Shown in pieces: positions 8,350-17,213 of a DNA stretch of 64,000 nt; positions within the stretch are counted from its first letter, which is position 1; each line of letters starts with the position of its first letter. The notes below the pieces were generated by a model. The model was not told the origin of the DNA. It did no database searches and was given only the letters and a program-made list of their open reading frames with translations. The position numbers and the translations under genes were made by a program. The stretch lies in contig NZ_JAHYBZ010000008.1 in NCBI RefSeq assembly GCF_019430885.1, positions 288,876 through 352,875 of the forward strand, written 5' to 3'. The stretch is from Roseomonas alba (GTDB lineage: Bacteria > Pseudomonadota > Alphaproteobacteria > Acetobacterales > Acetobacteraceae).

Positions 8350-9797
8350 TGCAGGACCAGCTCCTCGCCGGCGCAGAGGTCGAGGCCGGTCAGCAGGATC
8401 TCCCGCCCGTCGCGGAACACCACGGCGAGTTCCGCCAGGCAGCCGACGCCGTCGGGCGGGGCGAAGTCCAGCGTCTCCCCCACCCCGAGCACGGTGCGGC
8501 CGAGCCGGTCCGGCCCGCGCTCGCCACCGGCCGGATAGGCGTAGAGCTCGGCGATCGGCGTGTCCCCGCCGTTGCGCAGCCGCACGCTGCCAGCGCGCGG
8601 GCCGGTATCCGCGCTCTCGCCCTCATCCAGCCGGTCAGCGAGCGTCCATCCCGGGCGCAGCACGATCACCGGCGTCTCGCAGAAATTGATCGCGGCGCGT
8701 TCCTCGGCGCCACGGCGGTCCTCGAAGACGATGCGCAGATCGGCCTCGCAGTCGCGCAGCCGGGCGGCGACCTCGATGCGCCCACCGCGCGCCAGCACGT
8801 CCTCGCCAAGGCGATCGGGGCCCCAATCCTCCTCGGCGCTGCCGGAGATGTAGACCTCCTGCACCGCGGCGCCGTGGCGGTTGACCAACGTCACGCGCCG
8901 CTCCGGCGGCCGCGGCGCGCCGGATCCGTCAAAGCTGACCTCCCGCTGCCGGCAGAGATCGACGCCCTGCTTCACCTCCTCCGCATCGTCCTCATAGACC
9001 GCGCGGAGATCCCACAGGCAGGCCGCGCCGCGCACACGCAGCGAGAAGGCAGACCCGGCGGGCAGAAGATCGCTGCCGAGGCGATCCGGACCCCAGGCGG
9101 TCGGCGCACGGGTGCTCGCGTAGAATTCGCGCATGGCACGATCGGAGGCATTGGCGATGCGCGCCTCGCGCCGCGGCGCATTGGGATCGCCGAAGGTCAC
9201 ACGGGCATCGCGGCAGAGATTCAGCGCCGGGCGCGTCTCCTCCTCGCCATCCTCGAACACTGCGGTGACGTCAAAGACGCAGTCCCGCGTGCGACCGAGG
9301 CGCACGCGCCACTCGCGCCCGGCGGGGATGATGTTCTCGCCCAGCCGGTCCGGTCCGCGGCCGGGCGCATTGGGCGGTGCTGCGAAGACCTGCAGCAGGA
9401 TGGCGTCGGTCTCGTTGCGCACCGTCACCTCACGCAGCGGGATCGAGGGATCGCCGAACTGAACACGACGATTCTGGCAGATGTTCTGCCGCCGGCGTTC
9501 CTCGGTGCCGTCCTGGTAGACGGCGCGGAATTCCAGGTCGCAGGGCGCGGTGCCCAGGCGCGCGCGGAACGTGCCGCGATCCGGCACGGTGTCCGACCCC
9601 AGCAGGTCAGGCCCGAATTCGGCGGCACCCGGTGGCGCGGCGTAGAGCTCGCGCAGCGTCTGGCCGGACTGGTTCGTGATGGTGGCTTCGCGTTCGCGCG
9701 GCTGGGCCTGGGGGGCATTGCGCGGCGCCGGCTGCGCCAGGGCCGCAAGGGGAGCGAAGGCGAGACAGACAGCGATCGCCAGGGAAGGCAGGCGCAT
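8346..9797 (-). CDS. Exported protein of five GPDRLG/Cys-pair tandem repeats
   Basis: A 483-residue protein with a signal peptide (cleavage after residues 19-21, ALAALAQ). The rest is five tandem units of about 85 residues at roughly 36-117, 121-206, 210-290, 298-380 and 402-483. Each has a strand like V-T-V-R-N, E-L-Y-A or equivalent, the marker GPDRLG (62, 148, 236, 326, 428; GPDLLG in the first), and a cysteine pair 21-23 residues apart (86/107, 173/195, 260/282, 350/373, 453/475). Between the cysteines comes A-V-Y/F-E/Q-D. The cysteines probably form one disulfide per unit, giving a beta-rich periplasmic or surface repeat protein. I know no family name. It is coupled to the downstream EF-hand gene. 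Confidence 0.8.
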   Translation of the reverse strand: MRLPSLAIAVCLAFAPLAALAQPAPRNAPQAQPREREATITNQSGQTLRELYAAPPGAAEFGPDLLGSDTVPDRGTFRARLGTAPCDLEFRAVYQDGTEERRRQNICQNRRVQFGDPSIPLREVTVRNETDAILLQVFAAPPNAPGRGPDRLGENIIPAGREWRVRLGRTRDCVFDVTAVFEDGEEETRPALNLCRDARVTFGDPNAPRREARIANASDRAMREFYASTRAPTAWGPDRLGSDLLPAGSAFSLRVRGAACLWDLRAVYEDDAEEVKQGVDLCRQREVSFDGSGAPRPPERRVTLVNRHGAAVQEVYISGSAEEDWGPDRLGEDVLARGGRIEVAARLRDCEADLRIVFEDRRGAEERAAINFCETPVIVLRPGWTLADRLDEGESADTGPRAGSVRLRNGGDTPIAELYAYPAGGERGPDRLGRTVLGVGETLDFAPPDGVGCLAELAVVFRDGREILLTGLDLCAGEELVLQ

Positions 9798-9897
9798 GAA
9801 GGGTCATCCGGGGGTCAAGACACCCGCCAGGATGCTGGTTGCGCGGCGCCCTCCGCAAGCGCCGCCAGGACACGGTCGCCAGAAAAAATGCCGCGCT

Positions 9898-10866
9898 TCA
9901 GGGGGTTTGCGTGTCCCGCGACGCCTCGGCCGGCGCGGCGGCCGGCAGCACGATCACCGTCACCGTGCGCGACGGCGGCAGCGCCGCCCGCACACGCGGG
10001 CTGAAATGGGCGCTGCGCGCCTCCGACCGCAGCCGCGCCGCCGCCACGCCCCGCGAGACGAGCGCCTGGCTGACGGCGCGGGCACGCTCGGCGGCAAGGC
10101 GGATGGAGGTGGTTGCGCCGCCCTCCTGTCCCGCATGACCCAGGACGCAGGCGGGGCGGTCGGGGTTGGCGCTCATCACCTCCAGGATCGAATCCATCGG
10201 TGTGCGCGCAGCATCGCCGAGGCGCGCCGAACCGCGGGCGAAGGGGACGGAATAGACGTCATCCTCGATCTGCTCGGCACCGACGCAGTTGAAGGCGGGG
10301 GGTTCAGCATGGGCAGGGAGGGCGAGCGACAGGGCGAGGGTCAGGCCGAGGAGGGGCTTTGCCGCTCCCCGGCCCCCTCCCCACCAAAGGCCACAAGGCC
10401 TTTGGAAACCGTCACTTGGTACTTGGCAATGCGGATGAAGCCAACGTCGGAACGCATCGATCTGCGCGAAGGTGGCCAGGATGGACTGCCGCGACGATCG
10501 CCAGATATCGGCAATCCAATGGGCATGGGCCTTTCCGATGACCCCGCTGTCTCCACTGCGGGACTCTGCCGCGCCAAGCCGCCCCACCGAAGGCTGCAAG
10601 GCGTTGGGAAGCCTCCACCTGGTGCCGTGCGTCGCGGACGGAATGGTGCCAAAACCCGGACGGGCGCACGAAGGGCGCCTGGCGGGCATGGCATTTTCGT
10701 CGTGCCCAGCGCCAAGTGATTGCGATCCAGGATGCCCAACATCCAGGGGCACCCATGGACGGGGTGGTTCGAAAGGGCAGAGCCCCTCCGATTGCCACTG
10801 TGGAGCGTCTACCCGCACCATCGCATCTGGCCGGCTCGCCCCTTCGGTCGCCATTGCCACGCTCAT
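9898..10866 (-). CDS. OmpA-like exported protein with 5' end overrun by repeat DNA
   Basis: Only residues from about 168 on look like a real protein. They comprise a hydrophobic signal (KPLLGLTLALSLALPAHA, mature from about Glu188, coordinate 10305), then VYSVPFARGSARLGDAA, ILEVMSANPDRPACVLGHA, a helix RLAAERARAVSQALVSRGV and RTVTVIVLP, the order of an OmpA/MotB peptidoglycan-binding domain. The frame is open to an ATG at 10866 that overlaps the JmjC-gene stop (ATGA). However, residues 1-167 translate family-1 repeat sequence, and no ATG, GTG or TTG occurs in frame between codon 95 and the signal peptide. The gene has either lost its start or uses an odd one; it may be a pseudogene. Confidence 0.55.
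   Translation of the reverse strand: MSVAMATEGASRPDAMVRVDAPQWQSEGLCPFEPPRPWVPLDVGHPGSQSLGAGHDENAMPARRPSCARPGFGTIPSATHGTRWRLPNALQPSVGRLGAAESRSGDSGVIGKAHAHWIADIWRSSRQSILATFAQIDAFRRWLHPHCQVPSDGFQRPCGLWWGGGRGAAKPLLGLTLALSLALPAHAEPPAFNCVGAEQIEDDVYSVPFARGSARLGDAARTPMDSILEVMSANPDRPACVLGHAGQEGGATTSIRLAAERARAVSQALVSRGVAAARLRSEARSAHFSPRVRAALPPSRTVTVIVLPAAAPAEASRDTQTP
10350..10436 (+). repeat. Family-1 repeat, left-end fragment (copy 3a)
   Basis: GAGGGGCTTTGCCGCTCCCC, then CACCAAAGGCCACAAGGCC and TTTGGAAACCGTCACTTGG, match the left end and AAAGGCC hairpin of copies 4, 10 and 12. On the minus strand this DNA encodes the residues just before and at the start of the OmpA-like signal peptide. Confidence 0.75.
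10557..10790 (+). repeat. Family-1 repeat, degenerate full-length copy (copy 3b)
   Basis: The module order of the forward copies is retained with decay: CCACCGAAGGCTGCAAGGCG, GCCTCCACCTGGTGCC, GTGCCCAGCGCCAAG, ATCCAGGATGCCCAACATCC, GGGGCACCCATGGACGGGG and the right hairpin AAAGGGCAGAGCCCCTCCG (about 10772-10790). About 120 bp of other sequence separates it from copy 3a. Confidence 0.7.
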
Positions 10867-12080
10867 GCTCCCGCCAACACGCCGGCCTGCTTCAACCGGC
10901 CGATCAGGGCGCCCGCATCGATCGCCGGCGATGCGGCGCTGAGTTCAGCCTCCGTCAGCATCGGACGGGCCAACACCCAGGCGCAGGCTTCGACTTCGGC
11001 GTAGCTCATCGGGATCACTCCGCTGGCTGTCTTCAGGCCGAATTCGTTGCCGCGCCGCACAGGCTTGGCGCCCGGCTCCGCAACGCGGAAGCGTGGACCC
11101 GAGGGTGCCGGCTCCGCCGCCGCCGGCGCTGCCCCGCGTGCGGCGAGCAGGTCGTAGCCACCGCGCTGGAAGCGGTAGTCGCGGATGAAGCCTTCCAGCA
11201 CTTCGAGCACCTTCGGGTCCTTGGCGAGTTCCGTCAGCCTGGCGCCCAGCGAGGCCAGGGTCTGCGACAGCGCGAACTTCGCGGCGGCCGAACCGTCCTG
11301 GCGCGGCAGCGGCTTGCGGAACTCGGTGTCGTAGAGGATGCGCTCGGACAGGATGTTCATCACGTCCATCCCGAGCGGCGCGTGCACGCCATAGGCGATG
11401 TGGACGGAATTCGGCGCCTCGGCCAGCGCGTCGTGATACCAGCCGCGCGGCAGGTAGAGGATGTCGCCCTTCTTCACCACGATCTGGCGCAGCAGCTTGC
11501 CCTTGGCGCGGTCGTGATGGTCCTGCTTCTGGCCGCGGAAGATCGGGTGCGGGATGGGGTAGTCGGCGCGGCCCTCCCAGATGTTCCAGGTCTTCTCCCC
11601 TTCCACCTGCACCGCCCAGACATCGTGGGTGTCGTAGTGGGAGTGGAACGCCTTGTGCTGCTGGAAGGAGATGTAGACATTGGCCTGCGCCTTCCCCAGC
11701 CCCGCCCCTTCCAGCGCGGCGGAGACGGCGGCGAGACCCGGCGTCAGGCTGTCCACATCGTTCATCACGACCGAGGCGCCACGCGCCACCCAGTCCTGCA
11801 CCTTCGCTGCGACCGGTTGCTGCACCTGCGCGCCGTCGCGGGACGTCGCCTTCACGCTGTACTGCTCCGCCGGCACGGTGACGGAATCGAGCACCAGCTT
11901 CAGGCTCGTCTGGGTCCAGATGTGGGACATGTCGAGCAGGCGGTTGATCCCCGCCCAGTCGAGCACGTCGGCGAAGCGCGCCGGATGGCCTTCGATGTGC
12001 AGCGGCTGCCGGTCGTGGAACTCGGCGAAGAACCGTTCCGGGGTGATCGGCGCCAGCAGGTCGTGCAAAGACATCGTCAT
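10863..12080 (-). CDS. JmjC/cupin_4 family 2-oxoglutarate oxygenase
   Basis: A 405-residue Fe(II)/2-oxoglutarate-dependent oxygenase-like protein of the cupin_4 (JmjC-fold) group that includes ribosomal-protein hydroxylases such as YcfD/RoxA. The iron-binding motif is in HSHYDTHDVWAVQVEG (H-x-D) with the distal histidine in DILYLPRGWYHDA or SVHIAYGVH. KTWNIW and QQHKAF match the family core. The C-terminal third (from about 270) looks like the dimerisation and winged-helix tail, with a Pro/Ala-rich insert. The target is unknown. It is divergent from the glutamate dehydrogenase 107 bp away; its stop overlaps the ATG of the OmpA-like frame. Confidence 0.85.
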   Translation of the reverse strand: MTMSLHDLLAPITPERFFAEFHDRQPLHIEGHPARFADVLDWAGINRLLDMSHIWTQTSLKLVLDSVTVPAEQYSVKATSRDGAQVQQPVAAKVQDWVARGASVVMNDVDSLTPGLAAVSAALEGAGLGKAQANVYISFQQHKAFHSHYDTHDVWAVQVEGEKTWNIWEGRADYPIPHPIFRGQKQDHHDRAKGKLLRQIVVKKGDILYLPRGWYHDALAEAPNSVHIAYGVHAPLGMDVMNILSERILYDTEFRKPLPRQDGSAAAKFALSQTLASLGARLTELAKDPKVLEVLEGFIRDYRFQRGGYDLLAARGAAPAAAEPAPSGPRFRVAEPGAKPVRRGNEFGLKTASGVIPMSYAEVEACAWVLARPMLTEAELSAASPAIDAGALIGRLKQAGVLAGA

Positions 12081-12187
12081 GACACCAACTCTAGCCTCAA
12101 TCGGCCGATCGCGTCAGCGTCGCGCTGGACGCGGCAAGCACCCCGGGGGCAGGCTCCCCGCCGGGGGAAGGAAACGGAGGACCAGCC

Positions 12188-15100
12188 ATGGCGGATGATT
12201 CGCGCGCCCTGCCCGACACGATGCGGGAGGAAGTGCTGCGCGCCGCGACCGAGGCGTTGACCGCGCTGGCCCCGGGGCTTCCGACGGATGCGGCGCTGCT
12301 GCTGCGCGCCCTGCATGCCGCGGTGCCCACGGCCGAGCTGGCCGCCACCCCGCCCGAGACCCTCGCCGCCGCGGCAGCCAGCCTCTACGGCTTCGCGACC
12401 GAGCGGAAGCCCGGCATCGCCAAGGTGCGCATCCTGCCCGCGGGCCCCGGGACGGGGCCACGCCCCGTCGCCGAGATCGTCACCGACGACATGCCATTCC
12501 TGGTCGATTCCGTGCTCGCGGCGCTGGCTCTGCATGGGCGGGCAGTGGCGTCGCTGTTGCATCCCGTGGTGCGGGTGGAACGTGACCCCTCTGGGCATCT
12601 GACCGCGATTGCCCCTGCTGCGACGCAGCGGGAGAGCATGATGCGCGTCGCCCTCGGCACCGCGGGTCCGGTGCTGTCGAGCCCGCTCGGTCGCCCGCCG
12701 GAGCCGCTGGTCGCGCTGGAACAGGCGATTGCGCGGGCGCTGGTCGATGTGCGCGCCGCCACCTCGGCCTTCCCGGCCATGCTGAAGCTGCTCCAGCGGG
12801 CCGAGACCGAGGTCGTGGCCGGCGGCGGCGCGGAGGGCGAGGAGGCCGCCGCCTTCCTGCGCTGGCTCGCCGAGGACAATTTCGTCCTGATCGGCCATCG
12901 CCGCTTCGCGGTCGGCGAGGGCGGCGGGCTCGTCATCGTGCCCGAGGAGAATCTTGGCCTGCTGGCCGACCCGTTGCTTCCCGTCTTCGATGCGCTGCGC
13001 GACCTCGATGCCATCCCGCCTGCGGTGGTTTCGGCGCTGTCGCATCCGACGCCGGTTACCGTCGCCAAGGCCAACATGCGATCGACGGTGCATCGCCCAC
13101 AGCATGCCGATGTGGTCGCGACGCGCATCTTCGACGATCAGGGCCGGGTCATCGGTGGGCGGCTGTTCCTCGGGCTGTTCGCCGCGGCGGCGTACAACCG
13201 CAATCCGCGCTCCATCCCGCTGCTGCGGCACAAGGTCGATCACATCCTGGCGCTGGCCGGCATCGAGGCCGACAGCCATGACGGGCGCGCCCTGCGCAAC
13301 ATCATCGACACCTGGCCGCGCGACGAGCTGTTCCAGGCGCCCGAGACGGTGATCCTGGACGGCGCGCGACGCGCGTTGGACCTGACGATCCGCCCGCGCG
13401 CCGCGCTGGTGCTGCGCCATGATCCCTTCGAACGGTTCGTGTCCGCCATCGCCTGGCTGCCGCGCGACACCTTCGACACACGGCTGCGCGAGCGCGTCGG
13501 CGACGTGATCGCGCGCGCCTTCGGCGGGCGGCTGTCGGCCTTCTACATCGCGCTGGGCGACGCGCCGCTCGCCCGCATCCACTACATCATCGCGACCAAG
13601 CCGGGCGAGGTGCCCGATATCGATGTCGCGGTGCTCGAAGCCGCCATTGCCCAGGCCGCGCGCGGCTTCGGCGAGAGGCTGTCCGAAGCCTTTGCCGCTG
13701 CCGAAGGCGAGGCGGAAGCCGCCTCCCGCCTCGTCCGCTGGCGGGAGGCCTTCCCGGCGGCCTATCGCGAGACGGCGACTGCCGCGCAGGGCGTCGCCGA
13801 CATCCTGCTGGCCGAGGACGCGCTGGCCGCGAACCGCCCGCGCGCCGACCTGCTGCGGTCCCCCGGTGAAGGCGCGAGGTCGCTGACCCTCCGCCTGGTC
13901 AATCCAGGCGGGCCACTGCCGCTCGCCGATGCGCTGCCGCTGTTCGAAAGCCTCGATCTGCGGGCGATCGAGGAACAGCCCTACCACCTGCATCCGGCGG
14001 ATGCCTCGCCGATCGTGCTGCATGTCTACCGCCTCGAAGCCGGCGCCGATTGCCCCGAGGACCGTTTCGACGAGATCCTCGGCGCGCTGGCCGCGCTGCT
14101 GGACGGCGCGACGGAGGCGGATGGCTTCAACCGCCTGGTGCTGCGCGCGGGGCTCGACTGGCGCGAATGCTGGCTGCTGCGCGCGATGTTCCGCTGGGCC
14201 AAGCAGGTCGGCTTCCCCTTCGCCCAGGCGAGCGTCGAGGCCGCCCTGTCGGCGCAGCCCGACGCCGCGCGCCTGCTGATCGACATCTTCCACCGCCGCT
14301 TCGACCCCGCCGTGGCGGATCGCGACACGACCCAGGCGGAAGCGGCCTGGGCGGTGCTGCTCGACAGCATCCAGAACCCGGATGAGGACCGCATCCTGTC
14401 GCGGCTGCGCGTGCTGCTGGATGCGATGCTACGCACCAATTTCTACCAGCAGAAGGCCTATCTCGCCTTCAAGCTGGACAGCGCGGCGGCGGGCGAGATG
14501 CCCCTGCCCCGCCCCTGGCGCGAGATCTTCGTCCATTCCGTGCGCATGGAAGGCTGCCATCTGCGCGCCGGGCCGGTCGCGCGCGGCGGCATCCGCTGGT
14601 CCGACCGGCGGGAGGATTTCCGCACCGAGATCCTCGGCCTGATGAAGGCGCAGCGGCTGAAGAACGTCATCATCGTGCCGACCGGCGCGAAGGGCGGCTT
14701 CGTGCTGAAGCATCCGCCGCCGGCGACCGACCGCGAGGCCTTCCAGGCCGAGGGCATCGCCTGCTACCGCATGCTGGTCCGCGCCATGCTCGACCTGGCC
14801 GACAACTACCAGGGCACGGCGGTCGTCACACCGCCCGGCATCGTCCGGCGCGACGGCGACGATCCCTACATCGTCGCCGCGGCGGACAAGGGCACCGCGA
14901 CCTTCTCGGACATCGCCAACGCGTTGTCGGCCGAATACGGCTTCTGGCTGGGCGATGCCTTCGCCTCGGGTGGTAGCGCGGGATACGACCACAAGGGCAT
15001 GGGCATCACCGCGCGCGGCGCCTGGGTGATGATCGATCGCCACTTCCAGGAGACGCTGCACCGGTCCGTGCAGGATGCGCCCTTCACCACGGTCGGCGTG

Positions 15101-16870
15101 GGCGACATGTCGGGCGACGTGTTCGGCAACGGGCTGCTGGTGTCGAAGCAGACGAAGCTGCGCGCGGCCTTCGACCATCGCCACATCTTCCTCGACCCCG
15201 ATCCGGATCCCGCCACGTCCTATGCGGAACGCGAGCGCCTGTTCGCCCTGCCGCGGTCCTCCTGGGCCGATTACGACGCGCGGCTGATCAGCGCGGGCGG
15301 CGGCGTCTTCCCACGCAATGCGAAGACCCTGCCGCTGTCGCCGCAGGCTCAGGCCATGCTGGGCATTGCCGCTGACCGCGCCGAACCCGCCGCCATCATG
15401 CAGGCCATTCTGCGCATGGAAGTGGACCTTCTCTACTTCGGCGGCATCGGCACCTATGTGAAGGCCAGCACGGAATCCCAGGGCGATGCCGGCGACCGCG
15501 CCAATGACGCGATCCGCGTGAACGGCCACGACATCCGCGCGAAGGTGGTGGGCGAGGGCGCCAATCTCGGCGTCACCCAGGCCGGTCGCATCGAGATCGC
15601 GCGCCAGGGCATCCGCATCAACACCGATGCGCTCGACAATTCCGCCGGCGTGTCCACCTCGGACCATGAGGTGAACATCAAGATCCTGCTCGCCGACGCG
15701 GAATCCGAAGGCATGCTGACGCGCCGCAATCGCGACGAGCTGCTGCGCGCCATGACCGACGAGGTCGCCCACCTCGTCCTGCGCGACAACGCGATGCAGT
15801 CGCTCGCCATCACGCTGGAACAGATGGGCGGCGCCGACGATATCGCCGCCCATGCGGCGCTGATGGAGAAGCTCGAACATGTCGGGCTGCTTGATCGCGC
15901 CGTGGCCGGCTTGCCGGACGCGGCGGCCATGGCGCGGCGCATGGGCGCCGGCGACGCGTTGACGCGCCCCGAGCTCGCCGCCCTGCTGCCCTTCGCGAAG
16001 CTATGGCTGACCGAGGAGATCGAGGCCTCTGCCCTGCCCGACGATCCGGCGCTGCTGCCGGCGCTCATCGCCTATTTCCCGCATCCGCTGCGGGAAGCCT
16101 ATGCCCGATACATCGAGCGCCATCGGCTGCGCCGCGACCTGGTCGCGACGATCATGGCCAATGCCGTTGCGAACCGTCTGGGCTGCGCGGCGCTCGCGCG
16201 GCTGACCATGGCCGCGGGGCCGGTCGAGGCGAGCCGCGCGGCGTTGCTCGCGGCCGAGGCCTTCGGGTTGGAGGCGGCCTGCGACGCCATCGATGCGGCG
16301 ACAGCGCCGGCGGAAACGCGGCTGTCGGCGCTGCTCTCCCTGCGTCGCCTGCAGGAAGCTGCGGCGCAGCAGCTGCTGAACGCCCCTGTCCAGCCGCTGG
16401 ATGAGGCGCTCGCGACGCTACGGCCGGGAATCGCGGCCCTCGCCGCTGCGGCGGCAGATCGCGGCCACGCCTTGCCGGACGGCCTGCCGGCCGATGCTGC
16501 GGCGCTGGCCGCCGCCGCGCCGCGTCTCGCCGCCGCGCCGGCCGTGGTGCGTCTGGCGGGACAGACAGGGGTGGATGCCACGGCGGCCGCTTCGGCCTGG
16601 GCCGCGATCGGCGAGGCCTTCGCCCTTGACGCGCTGCGGGCCGGCATCGCCGCCGCGCCGGCGCCGGGCGCCTTCGGGCCACGCGCCCGGGCCGCACTGG
16701 CGGAGGAGGTGGGAGCGAGCCAGATGCGCCTCGCCGCGCAACGCCTGGCCGGTGGCGCACCGGATGCCGGCCGGACCGAAGCCGCTGCCGCACTGGTGCG
16801 GGAAGCTGCGGTGGCGCGGGATCTGGCAGCCGTGACGGTGGCGGCGCGGGCCTTGTCGGCGCTGGCCTGA
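12188..16870 (+). CDS. NAD-specific glutamate dehydrogenase, large (about 180 kDa class)
   Basis: Oxidatively deaminates glutamate to 2-oxoglutarate and ammonia with NAD. At 1560 residues it belongs to the very large bacterial class (about 1600 residues), with a regulatory N-terminal half and the catalytic domain in the C-terminal half. The catalytic core is visible: HLRAGPVARGGIRWSDRRED, LGLMKAQRLKNVIIVPTGAKGGFVLK, DKGTATFSDIAN, GGSAGYDHKGMGITARGAW, VGVGDMSGDVFGNG and the NAD-binding VVGEGANLGVTQ. The start at 12188 follows GGAGGACCAGCC (good ribosome site). It stands alone, divergent from the JmjC gene, and runs into a family-1 repeat. A long antisense frame inside it is a composition artefact. 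Confidence 0.96.
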   Translation: MADDSRALPDTMREEVLRAATEALTALAPGLPTDAALLLRALHAAVPTAELAATPPETLAAAAASLYGFATERKPGIAKVRILPAGPGTGPRPVAEIVTDDMPFLVDSVLAALALHGRAVASLLHPVVRVERDPSGHLTAIAPAATQRESMMRVALGTAGPVLSSPLGRPPEPLVALEQAIARALVDVRAATSAFPAMLKLLQRAETEVVAGGGAEGEEAAAFLRWLAEDNFVLIGHRRFAVGEGGGLVIVPEENLGLLADPLLPVFDALRDLDAIPPAVVSALSHPTPVTVAKANMRSTVHRPQHADVVATRIFDDQGRVIGGRLFLGLFAAAAYNRNPRSIPLLRHKVDHILALAGIEADSHDGRALRNIIDTWPRDELFQAPETVILDGARRALDLTIRPRAALVLRHDPFERFVSAIAWLPRDTFDTRLRERVGDVIARAFGGRLSAFYIALGDAPLARIHYIIATKPGEVPDIDVAVLEAAIAQAARGFGERLSEAFAAAEGEAEAASRLVRWREAFPAAYRETATAAQGVADILLAEDALAANRPRADLLRSPGEGARSLTLRLVNPGGPLPLADALPLFESLDLRAIEEQPYHLHPADASPIVLHVYRLEAGADCPEDRFDEILGALAALLDGATEADGFNRLVLRAGLDWRECWLLRAMFRWAKQVGFPFAQASVEAALSAQPDAARLLIDIFHRRFDPAVADRDTTQAEAAWAVLLDSIQNPDEDRILSRLRVLLDAMLRTNFYQQKAYLAFKLDSAAAGEMPLPRPWREIFVHSVRMEGCHLRAGPVARGGIRWSDRREDFRTEILGLMKAQRLKNVIIVPTGAKGGFVLKHPPPATDREAFQAEGIACYRMLVRAMLDLADNYQGTAVVTPPGIVRRDGDDPYIVAAADKGTATFSDIANALSAEYGFWLGDAFASGGSAGYDHKGMGITARGAWVMIDRHFQETLHRSVQDAPFTTVGVGDMSGDVFGNGLLVSKQTKLRAAFDHRHIFLDPDPDPATSYAERERLFALPRSSWADYDARLISAGGGVFPRNAKTLPLSPQAQAMLGIAADRAEPAAIMQAILRMEVDLLYFGGIGTYVKASTESQGDAGDRANDAIRVNGHDIRAKVVGEGANLGVTQAGRIEIARQGIRINTDALDNSAGVSTSDHEVNIKILLADAESEGMLTRRNRDELLRAMTDEVAHLVLRDNAMQSLAITLEQMGGADDIAAHAALMEKLEHVGLLDRAVAGLPDAAAMARRMGAGDALTRPELAALLPFAKLWLTEEIEASALPDDPALLPALIAYFPHPLREAYARYIERHRLRRDLVATIMANAVANRLGCAALARLTMAAGPVEASRAALLAAEAFGLEAACDAIDAATAPAETRLSALLSLRRLQEAAAQQLLNAPVQPLDEALATLRPGIAALAAAAADRGHALPDGLPADAAALAAAAPRLAAAPAVVRLAGQTGVDATAAASAWAAIGEAFALDALRAGIAAAPAPGAFGPRARAALAEEVGASQMRLAAQRLAGGAPDAGRTEAAAALVREAAVARDLAAVTVAARALSALA

Positions 16871-16981
16871 CGGCGGGAGAAAGACCATCCTCGCACCCGG
16901 CGCACCTCACGCCGTTTCCTGACACGCGGAGCCGAGAACGGCGCCGCAGCCTTGGCGCGAAGAGCGGTTGGGGGCGGCTAT

Positions 16982-17210
16982 GGAGAGGGGCTTTGCCCCT
17001 TTCCAAACCTCACTCCGCCCAAGGGCCAAGGCCTTTGGAAACCGTCACCTGGCGCTGTGCGCCGCTGGCAGGAAGAGCGCCAAAACCCGTCATCGCGCAT
17101 GAAGCGCGCTTCGAGGGGGGCAGTGTGACCCTTCTGCCCAATACCAAGTTCCTGCGCTCCAAGTGCTCCAAGCACTTGGCGGGGCGGTTCGGAGGGGCAG
17201 AGCCCCTCCG
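16982..17210 (+). repeat. Family-1 interspersed repeat, complete copy (copy 4, forward)
   Basis: A well-kept copy filling the gap between the convergent glutamate dehydrogenase and Bug genes. Left hairpin GGAGAGGGGCTTTGCCCC (16982 on); AAGGGCCAAGGCCTTTGG and AAACCGTCACCTGGCGC; a GCGCnnnAAGCGCGCTTCGAGG segment; CTTCTGCCCAATACCAAG; a perfect CCAAGTGCT-CCA-AGCACTTGG hairpin (17159-17179); and right hairpin CGGAGGGGC-AGA-GCCCCTCCG (17190-17210), ending 3 bp before the Bug stop codon. Confidence 0.9.
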
Positions 17211-17213
17211 ACA

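Noticed and set aside
12077..14293. 738-codon open frame antisense to the glutamate dehydrogenase
   Set aside because: High-GC codon bias leaves the antisense frame open; its translation is Arg/Gly/Gln-rich with no recognisable family, while the sense strand encodes a well-conserved enzyme.
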